Below, in pieces: positions 8,290 through 16,304 of a stretch of DNA of 64,000 nucleotides. The number at the start of each line of letters is the position of its first letter. Positions within the stretch are counted from its first letter, which is position 1. A model generated the notes under the pieces. That model did no database searches and was not told the DNA's origin. It was given only the letters and a program-made list of their open reading frames with translations. Origin of the DNA: Paenibacillus pabuli NBRC 13638 (GTDB lineage Bacteria > Bacillota > Bacilli > Paenibacillales > Paenibacillaceae); contig NZ_BCNM01000014.1 of NCBI RefSeq assembly GCF_001514495.1, forward strand, positions 1 through 64,000, given 5' to 3'. The translations under genes and the position numbers were made by a program.

Positions 8290-8331
8290 GCTTCTGCCTC
8301 CCTTTGCCCCGGTATGTAAACCGAAACATTT

Positions 8332-9156
8332 CTATTTCATTTGAAAACCACTCGCCAGCACATCCGCGCTTACCAGCCGCTGGGCTGCCACCAGCAGGAT
8401 GATGGTCGGCAGCGTCAGGATGATTGAGAATACAGCCCCGGCGCTGCTCGGAAAGTCGGAAATAATGGAGTACATGACGATTGGCATCGTTTTGTAATCA
8501 GGAATGCCGACCAGGAACGTCCCCTGCGCTTCGTCGAGCGAATTGAGGAACGTGAAGATCGAAGCGACCAGGATGCCCGGCATCGCCATTGGCAGTGTGA
8601 TGCTGCGGAACACTTTGAACGGGCTCGCCCCGACGTCCCGCGCCGATTCCTCCTGCGCTCGATGCACGTTACGGAAAGCGGAGGTTGGAATCCAGGTCAT
8701 GAACATCAACACGTTGATCATATGGATCAGCACAACGCCAAGCAGCGTATTCATTAGTCCGATCCGGTAGAAAAGGACCGCGATGGAGACGTATAAGCCC
8801 ATTTTCGGAAAGGCGTGCGTCAGCAGGAACGAAAACAGGAACATCCGCTTCAGCGGAAACTGGAGTCTTGCGAAGGCGTACGCTGCTGGAATGCAGACCA
8901 CGATGGACAGCAGGGTCACCAGGGTGGCAATGAGGAACGACAGCGAGATCGACGAGACGATATCGTCCTTCGCCAGCACGAACTCCCACCATTTGAAGCC
9001 CCATACCTGGGGCAGAATGTCCGGATAATTCCATTTTTCGCTAAAGGCAAGCACAAGCAGGTTGACCAACGGACCCGCAAAAAAAACAGCGAACACGGTC
9101 AGCAGCACAAATTCAATAATTCTTCTCGGGCCTACATGTTTCCAGTACCACAACAT
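8332..9156 (-). CDS. ABC transporter permease, PotC/PhnV-like
   Basis: Second membrane subunit, 274 residues, with six predicted helices, the first being FVLLTVFAVFFAGPLVNLLV. The docking loop EESARDVGASPFKVFRSITL matches the EAA consensus. It pairs with the permease at 5217-6056 to form the heterodimeric channel. The ATG at 9156 has AGGAGG eight bases upstream and lies inside the end of the LacI gene (25-bp overlap), so the regulator and transporter are on one message. This overlap makes the LacI protein the operon's own regulator. Confidence 0.9.
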   Translation of the reverse strand: MLWYWKHVGPRRIIEFVLLTVFAVFFAGPLVNLLVLAFSEKWNYPDILPQVWGFKWWEFVLAKDDIVSSISLSFLIATLVTLLSIVVCIPAAYAFARLQFPLKRMFLFSFLLTHAFPKMGLYVSIAVLFYRIGLMNTLLGVVLIHMINVLMFMTWIPTSAFRNVHRAQEESARDVGASPFKVFRSITLPMAMPGILVASIFTFLNSLDEAQGTFLVGIPDYKTMPIVMYSIISDFPSSAGAVFSIILTLPTIILLVAAQRLVSADVLASGFQMK

Positions 9157-10196
9157 GTCCCATCCTCCTTTCCATTTGTCGATTGACGAACGATCACTAC
9201 GCTTTCGTATTCGATCAGGCGCGGCACGCTCCCCTCGCCGCTGATCAGACGATCCAGAATGGATACCGCGTCTCGGCCGATTCCAGATGCATCCACGCTG
9301 ACGGTAGTCAGTGACGGGTGATACATATCGGCCACTTCAGTATTGTCATAACCCATAACAGACACTTCCTGCGGAATGCGGACGCCGCGCTCCAGCAGCA
9401 CTTTCATGGCGCCCAGTGCGAGCATGTCATTGGTGCTGAACAGGGCGCTGTATCGCCCCTCCCGTAATGCCGCATAATGCTCCTCCATCAGCTTCCGGCC
9501 AGAATCGAAGCTGGATTCCGATGACTCGACGATGGTAAATCCGTCCCGGCCGGAACAAATACCGAGGGATTCCAGACGTTTGCGGAAGCCTCCCAGTCGC
9601 AGCGAGTGACTCCGATGCTCTCCCGGTCCGGCGATAATGAAGAATTTGCGATGTCCGCATGCGTACAGATGCTCTGCAGCCCGTTCTCCGCCAGCTTCGT
9701 CGTTACTCACAAGATGCACCACGTCCGGATCTTCCGTTGACCCGTTCACCATCAGGTACGGAATATTGAAGTTTTTGACGTAGTCGATGACGTTTTTCTG
9801 CAGCCGGCTAACCAGAATGAGTCCATCGACCCGCTGCTCCAGCATATAATCGGTGGAGCGTAGTGACATCTCCCGGTCGGTTTTCAGGAAGATCGAGTAG
9901 CCCAGTGCTTCAGCGGCCATCAGAATTTCGTCGATGATTCTGCCATACAGCGTGTGGGACACGATCGGCAGCCTGTCGCGAAAAACGATTACTCCGATGT
10001 TGTGCGTCCGCTTGGCGACCATTGCCCGGGCGACGGCGCTCGGCTTGTAGCGAAGCTGCTCGACCGCCTTGAGCACGCGTTCCCGAACTTCGGGACTCGC
10101 GTAGCCGTTTCCGGAGATGACCCGAGAAGCAGTCGATTTCGATACGCCAGCGAGCTGTGCCAGCTCCCGCAAACTATGATTCAGCTTATTGTCCAA
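9132..10196 (-). CDS. LacI family transcriptional regulator
   Basis: Repressor-type protein of 354 residues. The N-terminal helix-turn-helix (residues 9-30, SLRELAQLAGVSKSTASRV) and hinge helix (KPSAVARAM) are followed by a periplasmic-binding-protein-like sensor domain from about residue 64 (IGVIVFRDRLP ... YEVDGLILVSR-type strand DGLILVSRL). The start is a TTG at 10196 preceded by GAGGAG. It overlaps the end of the phosphodiesterase gene by 16 bp and the next permease by 25 bp. Being inside the operon, it probably binds the 20-bp palindrome at 12534-12553 and is released by the imported compound or a breakdown product; that is inference. Confidence 0.93.
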   Translation of the reverse strand: MDNKLNHSLRELAQLAGVSKSTASRVISGNGYASPEVRERVLKAVEQLRYKPSAVARAMVAKRTHNIGVIVFRDRLPIVSHTLYGRIIDEILMAAEALGYSIFLKTDREMSLRSTDYMLEQRVDGLILVSRLQKNVIDYVKNFNIPYLMVNGSTEDPDVVHLVSNDEAGGERAAEHLYACGHRKFFIIAGPGEHRSHSLRLGGFRKRLESLGICSGRDGFTIVESSESSFDSGRKLMEEHYAALREGRYSALFSTNDMLALGAMKVLLERGVRIPQEVSVMGYDNTEVADMYHPSLTTVSVDASGIGRDAVSILDRLISGEGSVPRLIEYESVVIVRQSTNGKEDGTCCGTGNM

Positions 10197-10933
10197 TCCC
10201 TATTCTCCTCTGCATACTCCATTTCTCCCCGGACGGCGATCAGCTTCCCCGGATCGCGGGTTGTTATCGAATTGACGCCCCACTGCGCAAGTCGCCGCAT
10301 GTCATCCGCCTCCCTAACCGTCCAGACGTATAGATCCAAACCATACCGCCGTACGGCTTCCACTAGTTCCGGCCGCACCACCTGATACGGCACGTTAAGC
10401 CCGAAGCAGTCGGCTTCGCGGCCTTCTGCACATGCCTGGAACATTGCCTCGTCGTAGCGCAGACTTTCGAAGCTCTGAATGTTCACATTAAGCAGCCTGC
10501 GGATGTGCGGAGCGTACCGACCAGCTTTGACCGCCATCCCGTATTCGCAGCCACTGAGGAACACCATCTCCGCCATACCCATCCGTTCAACCAGGACGGA
10601 TACGGGCTCCAGAGCGCTGTCTGTTTTGATATCGAGATTCATGATTTTACCGGCTTGGCGGATCTGCTCAAGCACATCCTGAAGGGTCGGAATTGGTGCC
10701 GACATGCTGCCGTTCAACTCCTTCAGCGTCATTTCTGCAAGGCTGCTGCGGCTGCCGTCCGCCAAAGCAATATCGTCGTCGTGTGCGAGCACCGGTACGC
10801 CGTCCCGAGTCAACTGAATATCGTCTTCGTAAATATCCGCGCCAAGTGTCAGGGCCGCCTGTAGCGACTCGAAAGAATGATCGGGATGACCCATGCAACC
10901 GGTATGGGCCGTGATCAGCGGGAATTTGTTCAT
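10181..10933 (-). CDS. Glycerophosphodiester phosphodiesterase-like enzyme (variant active site)
   Basis: TIM-barrel GDPD-family protein, 250 residues. Clear family signatures are SLQAALTLGADIYEDDIQLT and RDGVPVLAHDD, then IMNLDIKTD in the middle and GLDLYVWTVREADDMR near the end, matching the UgpQ order. The first active-site block differs: the usual His-Arg-Gly ... Glu-Asn-Thr reads AHTG ... DHSFES, so the Arg and the Asn are replaced while the His remains. Members hydrolyse phosphodiesters such as glycerophosphocholine; the change suggests another diester. ATG 10933 has GAAGGAGG upstream and overlaps the PHP gene stop by 4 bp. There is no signal peptide, so it would act after import. Confidence 0.85.
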   Translation of the reverse strand: MNKFPLITAHTGCMGHPDHSFESLQAALTLGADIYEDDIQLTRDGVPVLAHDDDIALADGSRSSLAEMTLKELNGSMSAPIPTLQDVLEQIRQAGKIMNLDIKTDSALEPVSVLVERMGMAEMVFLSGCEYGMAVKAGRYAPHIRRLLNVNIQSFESLRYDEAMFQACAEGREADCFGLNVPYQVVRPELVEAVRRYGLDLYVWTVREADDMRRLAQWGVNSITTRDPGKLIAVRGEMEYAEENRDWTIS

Positions 10934-12006
10934 CGCGGGTACCCTCCTTCTTCGAAATAGATCGCGTTGGTAAAGGCGACACGTACATAAGCGCCCCGTA
11001 CGGTTCCCCACAGCTCGGAGCGAATCCACCTGCGGGGAATATCAGGAGCGGACTGCGTTAGTTGGACTTCGAACTGCATCATCTGTCCGTCCGATGAAGA
11101 GGGGACTTCCAAGCTTATTTCCTCGCCCAGATTGGAGCACAGCTTCAATCTGCAGATCTGCTTCGGCAGCGACCATAGTCCGGCGCGGACCGAAAAGTCC
11201 AGCGTCAAGTTCACCAAGATCGGCTGGGCTGCGGCTTCCGGCCTCTCGACTACTGATGGAACCGTGGAGCCGATTGGATAGTCTGCATCATCAGCGTTCA
11301 GCTTCAAGGTCAATAGAGGACCTATCGTTACGGATGCGCGCCCTTCCCGCAGCGCCTGAATCAGTGTTTCTTCATGGATCGACAGGGCTGCCGCATCCCC
11401 GTTCTCTGCCACTGCGTCGTCCTCAATGCCCAGATACGTAACCGAGATTGGCTCGTCCGTCTCGCCCTGCGCGTGCCAGTCCCTGCCTGAAGTGGCTGCT
11501 ATCCGATACCCTTCGTTCAGCTTGTCTGTCCACAGATCAAATGCCCGCCGATTGTTCGTCTGTATGGAAGGGAACGTGCCGGACCAGACTTCGATATAAT
11601 CGACGGCGGACCAATTTCCGATCTCGTATTCCCAGAAGCAACCGGTACAGGCCGGACTGCCGATGCGGTACGGATGGGCAAGCCCGGCGATTCCGCCGAG
11701 CCGATGCACGGCCTCAATACCTTCATCGATCCTATCCCGATCTACTTGACGCCAGTCGGCAAAAGCGCTCAAGCCTATCGTCACCATATGACCATAAAAG
11801 GTCGTCCACTCCATACCGCGAATAATTCGCAGTCCGTATATCCGCTCGATTTCTTCTTTGCCGATCAGGGCGGACATCGTGTTGTGATCGGTCAGCGCGA
11901 TGGCGTCGAAGCCCAGATTGGCCGCTCCTGCCGCCAGCTCCTCCAGCGTTTGGCTGCCGTCGCTGTGCAGCGTATGCGTATGCAGTTCGCAGGCGAGCCA
12001 TTTCAT
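10930..12006 (-). CDS. PHP-domain metallohydrolase, CehA/McbA-like
   Basis: Predicted metal-dependent phosphoesterase or hydrolase of 358 residues. The PHP motifs are all present: HTHTLHSDG (residues 8-16), LTDHNT (about 38-43), a Glu in IIRGMEWTT, AHPYR (about 111) and SGRDWH (about 174), which together bind two or three metal ions. The C-terminal third (about 250-358) is a separate beta-rich domain of unknown role. It lies between a small unknown gene and the GDPD-like gene, with 4-bp ATGA overlaps on both sides. In this setting it most likely cleaves the imported ester or the product of the phosphodiesterase. Residues for a DNA polymerase link are absent. Confidence 0.87.
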   Translation of the reverse strand: MKWLACELHTHTLHSDGSQTLEELAAGAANLGFDAIALTDHNTMSALIGKEEIERIYGLRIIRGMEWTTFYGHMVTIGLSAFADWRQVDRDRIDEGIEAVHRLGGIAGLAHPYRIGSPACTGCFWEYEIGNWSAVDYIEVWSGTFPSIQTNNRRAFDLWTDKLNEGYRIAATSGRDWHAQGETDEPISVTYLGIEDDAVAENGDAAALSIHEETLIQALREGRASVTIGPLLTLKLNADDADYPIGSTVPSVVERPEAAAQPILVNLTLDFSVRAGLWSLPKQICRLKLCSNLGEEISLEVPSSSDGQMMQFEVQLTQSAPDIPRRWIRSELWGTVRGAYVRVAFTNAIYFEEGGYPR

Positions 12007-12470
12007 ATCGCGTCCTCCTCCGTCGTCCAGATTTGCAGGTGGTAATCACAGGTATCCGTCACGATGCTATGCAGGCTGAGTGTGACGCTCCAAGATCCGG
12101 GAACCAGCTCGCCCGCCATCAGGCCGGGTGAAGCTTCTCGCTCTGATACGAACAGCTCCTGCAACTCGTCTTGTCGGTGGCACGCTCCGCGGTATCCCCG
12201 AGCGTCGTCCAGGGAGAGTGTCATCAAATTTTTCAGGGGAAGATGCCGGCCCGCGTTCTCCATTGCGTATTCCCGATTTTCCGGCAAGATATATAGGTCG
12301 TAACTATTCTTGAGTAGCTGTATCGCCTTCTCCCGATTCTCAAGCGTCTTCGGCGCATATTGTAATCGCAGGTTCAGCTTCCCACAGCCCTCGTCCAACT
12401 CAAAAGGAATGCGGATATGCGTCTTGGAATCCTCCGGAGATGCATAGCCTTGTAGATCCAGCAGCTTCAT
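12003..12470 (-). CDS. Small unknown protein, first gene of the phosphoesterase operon
   Basis: 155 residues, no signal peptide and no motif I can name. It is mostly beta-strand-like: THIRIPFELDEGCGKLNLRL near the start and a WSVTLSLHSIVTDTCDYHLQIW strand pair at the end. Similar beta domains can precede CehA/McbA-type PHP proteins, so it may be a detached domain that works with the neighbour; this is inference from position. ATG 12470 has AAAGGTGG upstream, and its stop overlaps the PHP start by 4 bp. It is the first gene behind the palindromic operator at 12534-12553. Confidence 0.72.
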   Translation of the reverse strand: MKLLDLQGYASPEDSKTHIRIPFELDEGCGKLNLRLQYAPKTLENREKAIQLLKNSYDLYILPENREYAMENAGRHLPLKNLMTLSLDDARGYRGACHRQDELQELFVSEREASPGLMAGELVPGSWSVTLSLHSIVTDTCDYHLQIWTTEEDAI

Positions 12471-12533
12471 TGCATCGCACCACCTTTCATTTTTCCGTTA
12501 TCTTGATGATTTACGTTATGCACTTTTTGCTGA

Positions 12534-12553
12534 ATGTGGGACCGTTCCCACAT
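12534..12553. promoter_or_regulatory. Putative LacI operator
   Basis: 20-bp palindrome whose half-sites ATGTGGGA and TCCCACAT match perfectly around a central NCGN, the central CpG typical of LacI-family sites. It lies 64 bp upstream of the operon's first ATG, where a bound repressor would block initiation. I could not place a convincing -35/-10 pair. The rest of this roughly 320-bp gap holds the next terminator and otherwise nothing I can identify. Confidence 0.7.
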
Positions 12554-12619
12554 CTATTCCTTATGTTACGGGTGAAAAATCAGGCGCGTATCTGCATCGT
12601 GTTAATATTCTGTAAATGC

Positions 12620-12654
12620 AAAAAAGACCGTACTTCTATTAAAAGAAGTAGGCC
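12620..12654 (-). terminator. Rho-independent terminator of the phosphatase operon
   Basis: On the minus strand GGCC-TACTTCT pairs with AGAAGTA-(C)-GGTC around a 6-base loop, followed by TTTTTTG. It ends the message of the upstream importer/phosphatase genes and separates it from the operon that starts at 12470. Confidence 0.7.
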
Positions 12655-12788
12655 ATCTTATCTTTTTATCGCTAGATTGTTTTCGCACTGGCATATATTT
12701 TTTGATTTTTGCTGATCCCCCTGTTGTCTTACCACCGTTCGTAACCCCAGCCACACATTCATTAGATCATGTAAAATAGCTACTCGAT

Positions 12789-13448
12789 CTACGTCAGACT
12801 TGTTGAGTTATACCGCTCATTTCCAAGTAAAGAATCGAACTGAATGTTTAAAGGTTGCTGAACGGAAACGTACCAACGTACCTGATTCGTAAGATCCACG
12901 AGGGTGAGAAAGTGCCCGTGACCCGCACCAGTATCAATACCTAATTTTCCATCGCCTGACCATATCTGCCACGGAGGGATGTGAAACCGGAACGTTGACG
13001 TATGACCAAAAATAATAGTATACCTTGAGTCCATTGGACTTTCCAAAAATGGTTGTCGAATTTCGGTCAGATCTTCAGGCGTCTGAAAGCCCAAAGGAAC
13101 ACCTGGTCGTATTCCGGCATGCACAAACAAGTATGATTCACTTATAAAGAAAAGTGGCAGGCGATCCAGAAAGTTCCGATAAAATTGAATTTTATCCGGA
13201 CTAACTGAATCCGAATTTTGCATACATTTCAACCACTTACGTTCATTGTTACCTTGTAATGCAATCGCTCCTTGTTGGGTTAGTGCATCTACCAACTGCA
13301 GAGTTCCCCAGGAGTCGGGACCTTTATTTACATAATCCCCAAGCAAAACCAATTGGTCACGATATGCGCGATATCCCGCAGCATTCAAAAGCTCTTTTAG
13401 AAGATGTCCATATCCATGGATATCGGACACAGCAAGAAGTCTACCCAT
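12789..13448 (-). CDS. PPP-type metallophosphoesterase with altered GNHE motif
   Basis: Cytosolic calcineurin-like phosphoesterase of 219 residues. Motifs in order: DIHG (residues 9-12), GDYVNKGP (about 37-44), GNNE (about 66-69), HAG (about 111) and GHTS, then GIDTGAGHGHFLTLVDL. Relatives include bacterial PrpE/ApaH-like phosphatases that act on phosphoproteins, phosphosugars or dinucleotides. The GNHE motif reads GNNE: the metal-binding Asn is kept, but the catalytic His that protonates the leaving group is Asn. Its start overlaps the ATPase stop by 8 bp, so it is the last gene of the importer operon and probably acts on the imported compound. Confidence 0.85.
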   Translation of the reverse strand: MGRLLAVSDIHGYGHLLKELLNAAGYRAYRDQLVLLGDYVNKGPDSWGTLQLVDALTQQGAIALQGNNERKWLKCMQNSDSVSPDKIQFYRNFLDRLPLFFISESYLFVHAGIRPGVPLGFQTPEDLTEIRQPFLESPMDSRYTIIFGHTSTFRFHIPPWQIWSGDGKLGIDTGAGHGHFLTLVDLTNQVRWYVSVQQPLNIQFDSLLGNERYNSTSLT

Positions 13449-14526
13449 TTTCCGGTTCTGTTCCTCCTCGGTAAATCATAGTTTGCTCTGAACGAAACTG
13501 CAGCCAACGCACAGATCCGGGTTCAATATATTCTGTGTTGAAAGCATGAACACTTTGATTATCCTTGGTTTGCATAATGATCCTCCAATGAATGCCCTCA
13601 AAAATGGATTGTTTTACCCAAACTTGAACTTGATTAAAAGCACCATCCTCCGGCTCGCTACCAACTGTTATATGTTGTGGGTGAACCATAACAACTGCTC
13701 GTTGACCGGCCATTCCATGGTTCATGATTTGCCCGGAAATGCACTGACCTTCTGCCAAAACTACCGATTTATGTATGGTATAGCTTCCGGAAAGTTTATT
13801 GTGATAACCCATAAGCTGGGCAACCCAAGGGGTTGCTGGGCGATTGAATAGCTGATGGGGTTCAGCGAACTGATCGATTCCACCGTCTCTCAGAACCATG
13901 ATTCGATCCGCCAGCGTAAAAGCCTCAAGCATGTCATGAGTAACATACAGCACGGTTGTTTCAAGATCAGACAAAAGGGAAGCCAGCTCGCTGCGCATTT
14001 CGGTGCGCAGCTTCACATCCAGATTAGACAACGGCTCATCCATCAGCAGGATGGAGGGTTCTGTTGCAAGCGCGCGCGCCATCCCGATTCGCTGCTGCTG
14101 TCCACCTGAGCATTGGGATGGCAATCGATCCAGCAAACCTTCCAATTGCAGCATGGTTTGGAGGTGATCAAGCCTTTGTTTTCGCATAGTTGATTCCGTT
14201 TTGGATCGTTTCATGCCATATTCAATGTTTTGGCGAACTGTCATATGCGGCCATAATGCGTAATCCTGAAACACCATATTGACCGGCCGTTTCTCTGGAG
14301 GCGTAAAATCCTTCAAGCTATCCACACATTTGCCATCCATTTCGATTACTCCCCCATCTACTCTCAGTAACCCGGCGACGAGTTGTAGCAAAGTGGACTT
14401 TCCACATCCCGAAGGACCGAGAATGCAGATTCTTTCGCCATGGTTCAATGCAAAAGATAAGGGGCGAAGAACGTCCTGTTTGTCAAAGGACTTGTGAATT
14501 CCCTCAAGTTTAAGAATCGAATTCAT
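13441..14526 (-). CDS. ABC transporter ATP-binding protein, FbpC/PhnT-like
   Basis: ATPase subunit of 361 residues. Walker A GPSGCGKST, Q-loop NMVFQDYALWPHM, signature CSGGQQQRIGMARA, Walker B LLMDEPLSNLD and switch YVTHDMLEA are intact; the C-terminal 120 residues form a TOBE-like domain. The ATG at 14526 follows GGAGG by eight bases; the earlier ATG at 14541 is part of that ribosome site. It overlaps the permease stop by 17 bp and the phosphoesterase start by 8 bp. It belongs to the spermidine/iron/phosphonate importer class. Confidence 0.93.
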   Translation of the reverse strand: MNSILKLEGIHKSFDKQDVLRPLSFALNHGERICILGPSGCGKSTLLQLVAGLLRVDGGVIEMDGKCVDSLKDFTPPEKRPVNMVFQDYALWPHMTVRQNIEYGMKRSKTESTMRKQRLDHLQTMLQLEGLLDRLPSQCSGGQQQRIGMARALATEPSILLMDEPLSNLDVKLRTEMRSELASLLSDLETTVLYVTHDMLEAFTLADRIMVLRDGGIDQFAEPHQLFNRPATPWVAQLMGYHNKLSGSYTIHKSVVLAEGQCISGQIMNHGMAGQRAVVMVHPQHITVGSEPEDGAFNQVQVWVKQSIFEGIHWRIIMQTKDNQSVHAFNTEYIEPGSVRWLQFRSEQTMIYRGGTEPENG

Positions 14527-16294
14527 ATGATGAACCTCCATGTGTTATTCGTTGGGTTTCTGCTGGAATAGTCATCTCCGTACGCTTGCTTCGGCGATTG
14601 TCACTCCATCGAAACATGGATTCCCCTGCAAACTGAATCAGGAGGATGAGAAGAAGTAACGTCATTCCACTTAAAACTGTAGCTGCTGTTGCGTATCCAT
14701 ATCGGCCAAATTCAAAGGCTTGGTCAATTACGATTGGCATGAGAACATAATTTGCTGGCTGCAACATGGAAGCTAAAGCCAAATCGAACACACTTGTTCC
14801 AAAAGCAGCCAGCATCGCAAGGAGCAATGATCTGCGCACCAACGGCAGTACGATATGTACCATTCGACCAACCGTTCCGGCTCCTTGTACAGCTGCTGCA
14901 TTTAATACGGATGGCGAGATGGTTCCGAACGATCCCAATTGAACGCGAACGGCATAAGGAATTGCTCCCGCTATAACTGCAATGACAAGCAAGGCAGGTG
15001 TGCCATATAGATGCAGGTTCATGTATTCAAGCCATTTTTGATTCCAGACGAAGATATAACCTATGCCCATAACAATTCCCGGCACGGCCAGAGATACGAT
15101 AGAAAATAATTGAAGTCCACCCTTCATCTTCGATTCGGTAAACGTAAGCACGTACGCGACTATGAAACCGATGATAATACTGAGAACTGCTGCAAGTGCA
15201 GCTATGGCAAGCGAATGGACCATACCTTCTATAAAATTGAGCCGGGTATGATCTGCTGCAGCTTTGGAAAAGAGTGAAAGATAATGATCCATTGTCAAGT
15301 TTTGAAGCGTGAAGCCTTCGCCTATCCTTTTCATGATGGACACACACAAGCTGCTTCCTATAGGAATGCCAATACTTATTGCTATCGAAACCATTGTAAT
15401 CGCATTAATTAAATAGCTTTTATGGGGCTTCCTTTTCACGCTTTTGGTTGCCTTAGCACTCAGAAAATCAAATCTGGATTTGCGCAGACTCATCACAAGA
15501 ATGAACATCGCCAGGCTTAATAAAACTACTAAATAGAAAGCAAGCACGCCGGCCATATCAAATCGGACCGGTGATTGATAGATCGCTGAATAAATTGAAT
15601 AGGTTAGCGTTGGAAAACGATACACTGTCGACAGTGCCGCCGGCAGCCCAAAATCCCCTACTGTATCAATAAATACAAGCGTAGCTCCAGCGATGATCGA
15701 TGGTACCGCAAGTGGAAGCTCTACAGTACGCCATACCGTCCAAGGACCTGCACCGTTCATGCGAGCAGCATGTCCATAATGACTAACACTCCATTCTGCT
15801 GAAGCAAGCACCGCTAGATATGCCAAGGGGAACTTGCTCAAAGCCATAATGACCATTAGCCCGACGGGTTGAAATAAGAACGATGTTAACCATTCCATGC
15901 CAAGTAAACGACTTGCAATTCCATCGGCCCCGCCGAAAAGCACCCAGCCTTGTGCCAGCATGAAAGAGGGTGTAATGAGTAAAAGCCATACTCCTGCATC
16001 CAATAGACGTCCTGTTGCATACTGCCAACGTGCTCTCATCATGGCAAGGCAAGTACCGAACACAGTTCCTAATAGGGCAGTTCCAAGGCCTAGCCATAAC
16101 GAATTTAATAATGATTGGCGCCATAACGGACGTTGAAAAATCTCGCCAAGTAATCCGAACCCCTGAAAATGTATGTTTCCAAAAAATATGCCAGGCAAAA
16201 AGGCATTTAACAGAACAGCCAGCAACGGGAGAAAGATGACGATGAATAAAAGAATTGCAATGCCCAATCCCCAACGAGTACCTGAATTTTTCAT
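14510..16294 (-). CDS. Fused ABC importer permease (two permease domains), FbpB/PhnU-like
   Basis: Membrane protein of 594 residues made of two homologous permease halves (about 1-270 and 300-570), together about 12 helices, so one gene supplies the whole channel. Each half carries an EAA-type docking loop: GHAARMNGAGPWTVWRTVEL in the first, LNAAAVQGAGTVGRMVHIVL in the second. Such fusions are usual for FbpB and for some phosphonate importers. It sits 10 bp behind the binding-protein gene. The fused layout differs from the split permeases of the neighbouring operon, so the two systems did not arise by a recent local duplication. Confidence 0.92.
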   Translation of the reverse strand: MKNSGTRWGLGIAILLFIVIFLPLLAVLLNAFLPGIFFGNIHFQGFGLLGEIFQRPLWRQSLLNSLWLGLGTALLGTVFGTCLAMMRARWQYATGRLLDAGVWLLLITPSFMLAQGWVLFGGADGIASRLLGMEWLTSFLFQPVGLMVIMALSKFPLAYLAVLASAEWSVSHYGHAARMNGAGPWTVWRTVELPLAVPSIIAGATLVFIDTVGDFGLPAALSTVYRFPTLTYSIYSAIYQSPVRFDMAGVLAFYLVVLLSLAMFILVMSLRKSRFDFLSAKATKSVKRKPHKSYLINAITMVSIAISIGIPIGSSLCVSIMKRIGEGFTLQNLTMDHYLSLFSKAAADHTRLNFIEGMVHSLAIAALAAVLSIIIGFIVAYVLTFTESKMKGGLQLFSIVSLAVPGIVMGIGYIFVWNQKWLEYMNLHLYGTPALLVIAVIAGAIPYAVRVQLGSFGTISPSVLNAAAVQGAGTVGRMVHIVLPLVRRSLLLAMLAAFGTSVFDLALASMLQPANYVLMPIVIDQAFEFGRYGYATAATVLSGMTLLLLILLIQFAGESMFRWSDNRRSKRTEMTIPAETQRITHGGSSYEFDS

Positions 16295-16304
16295 AGATAA
16301 TTCC

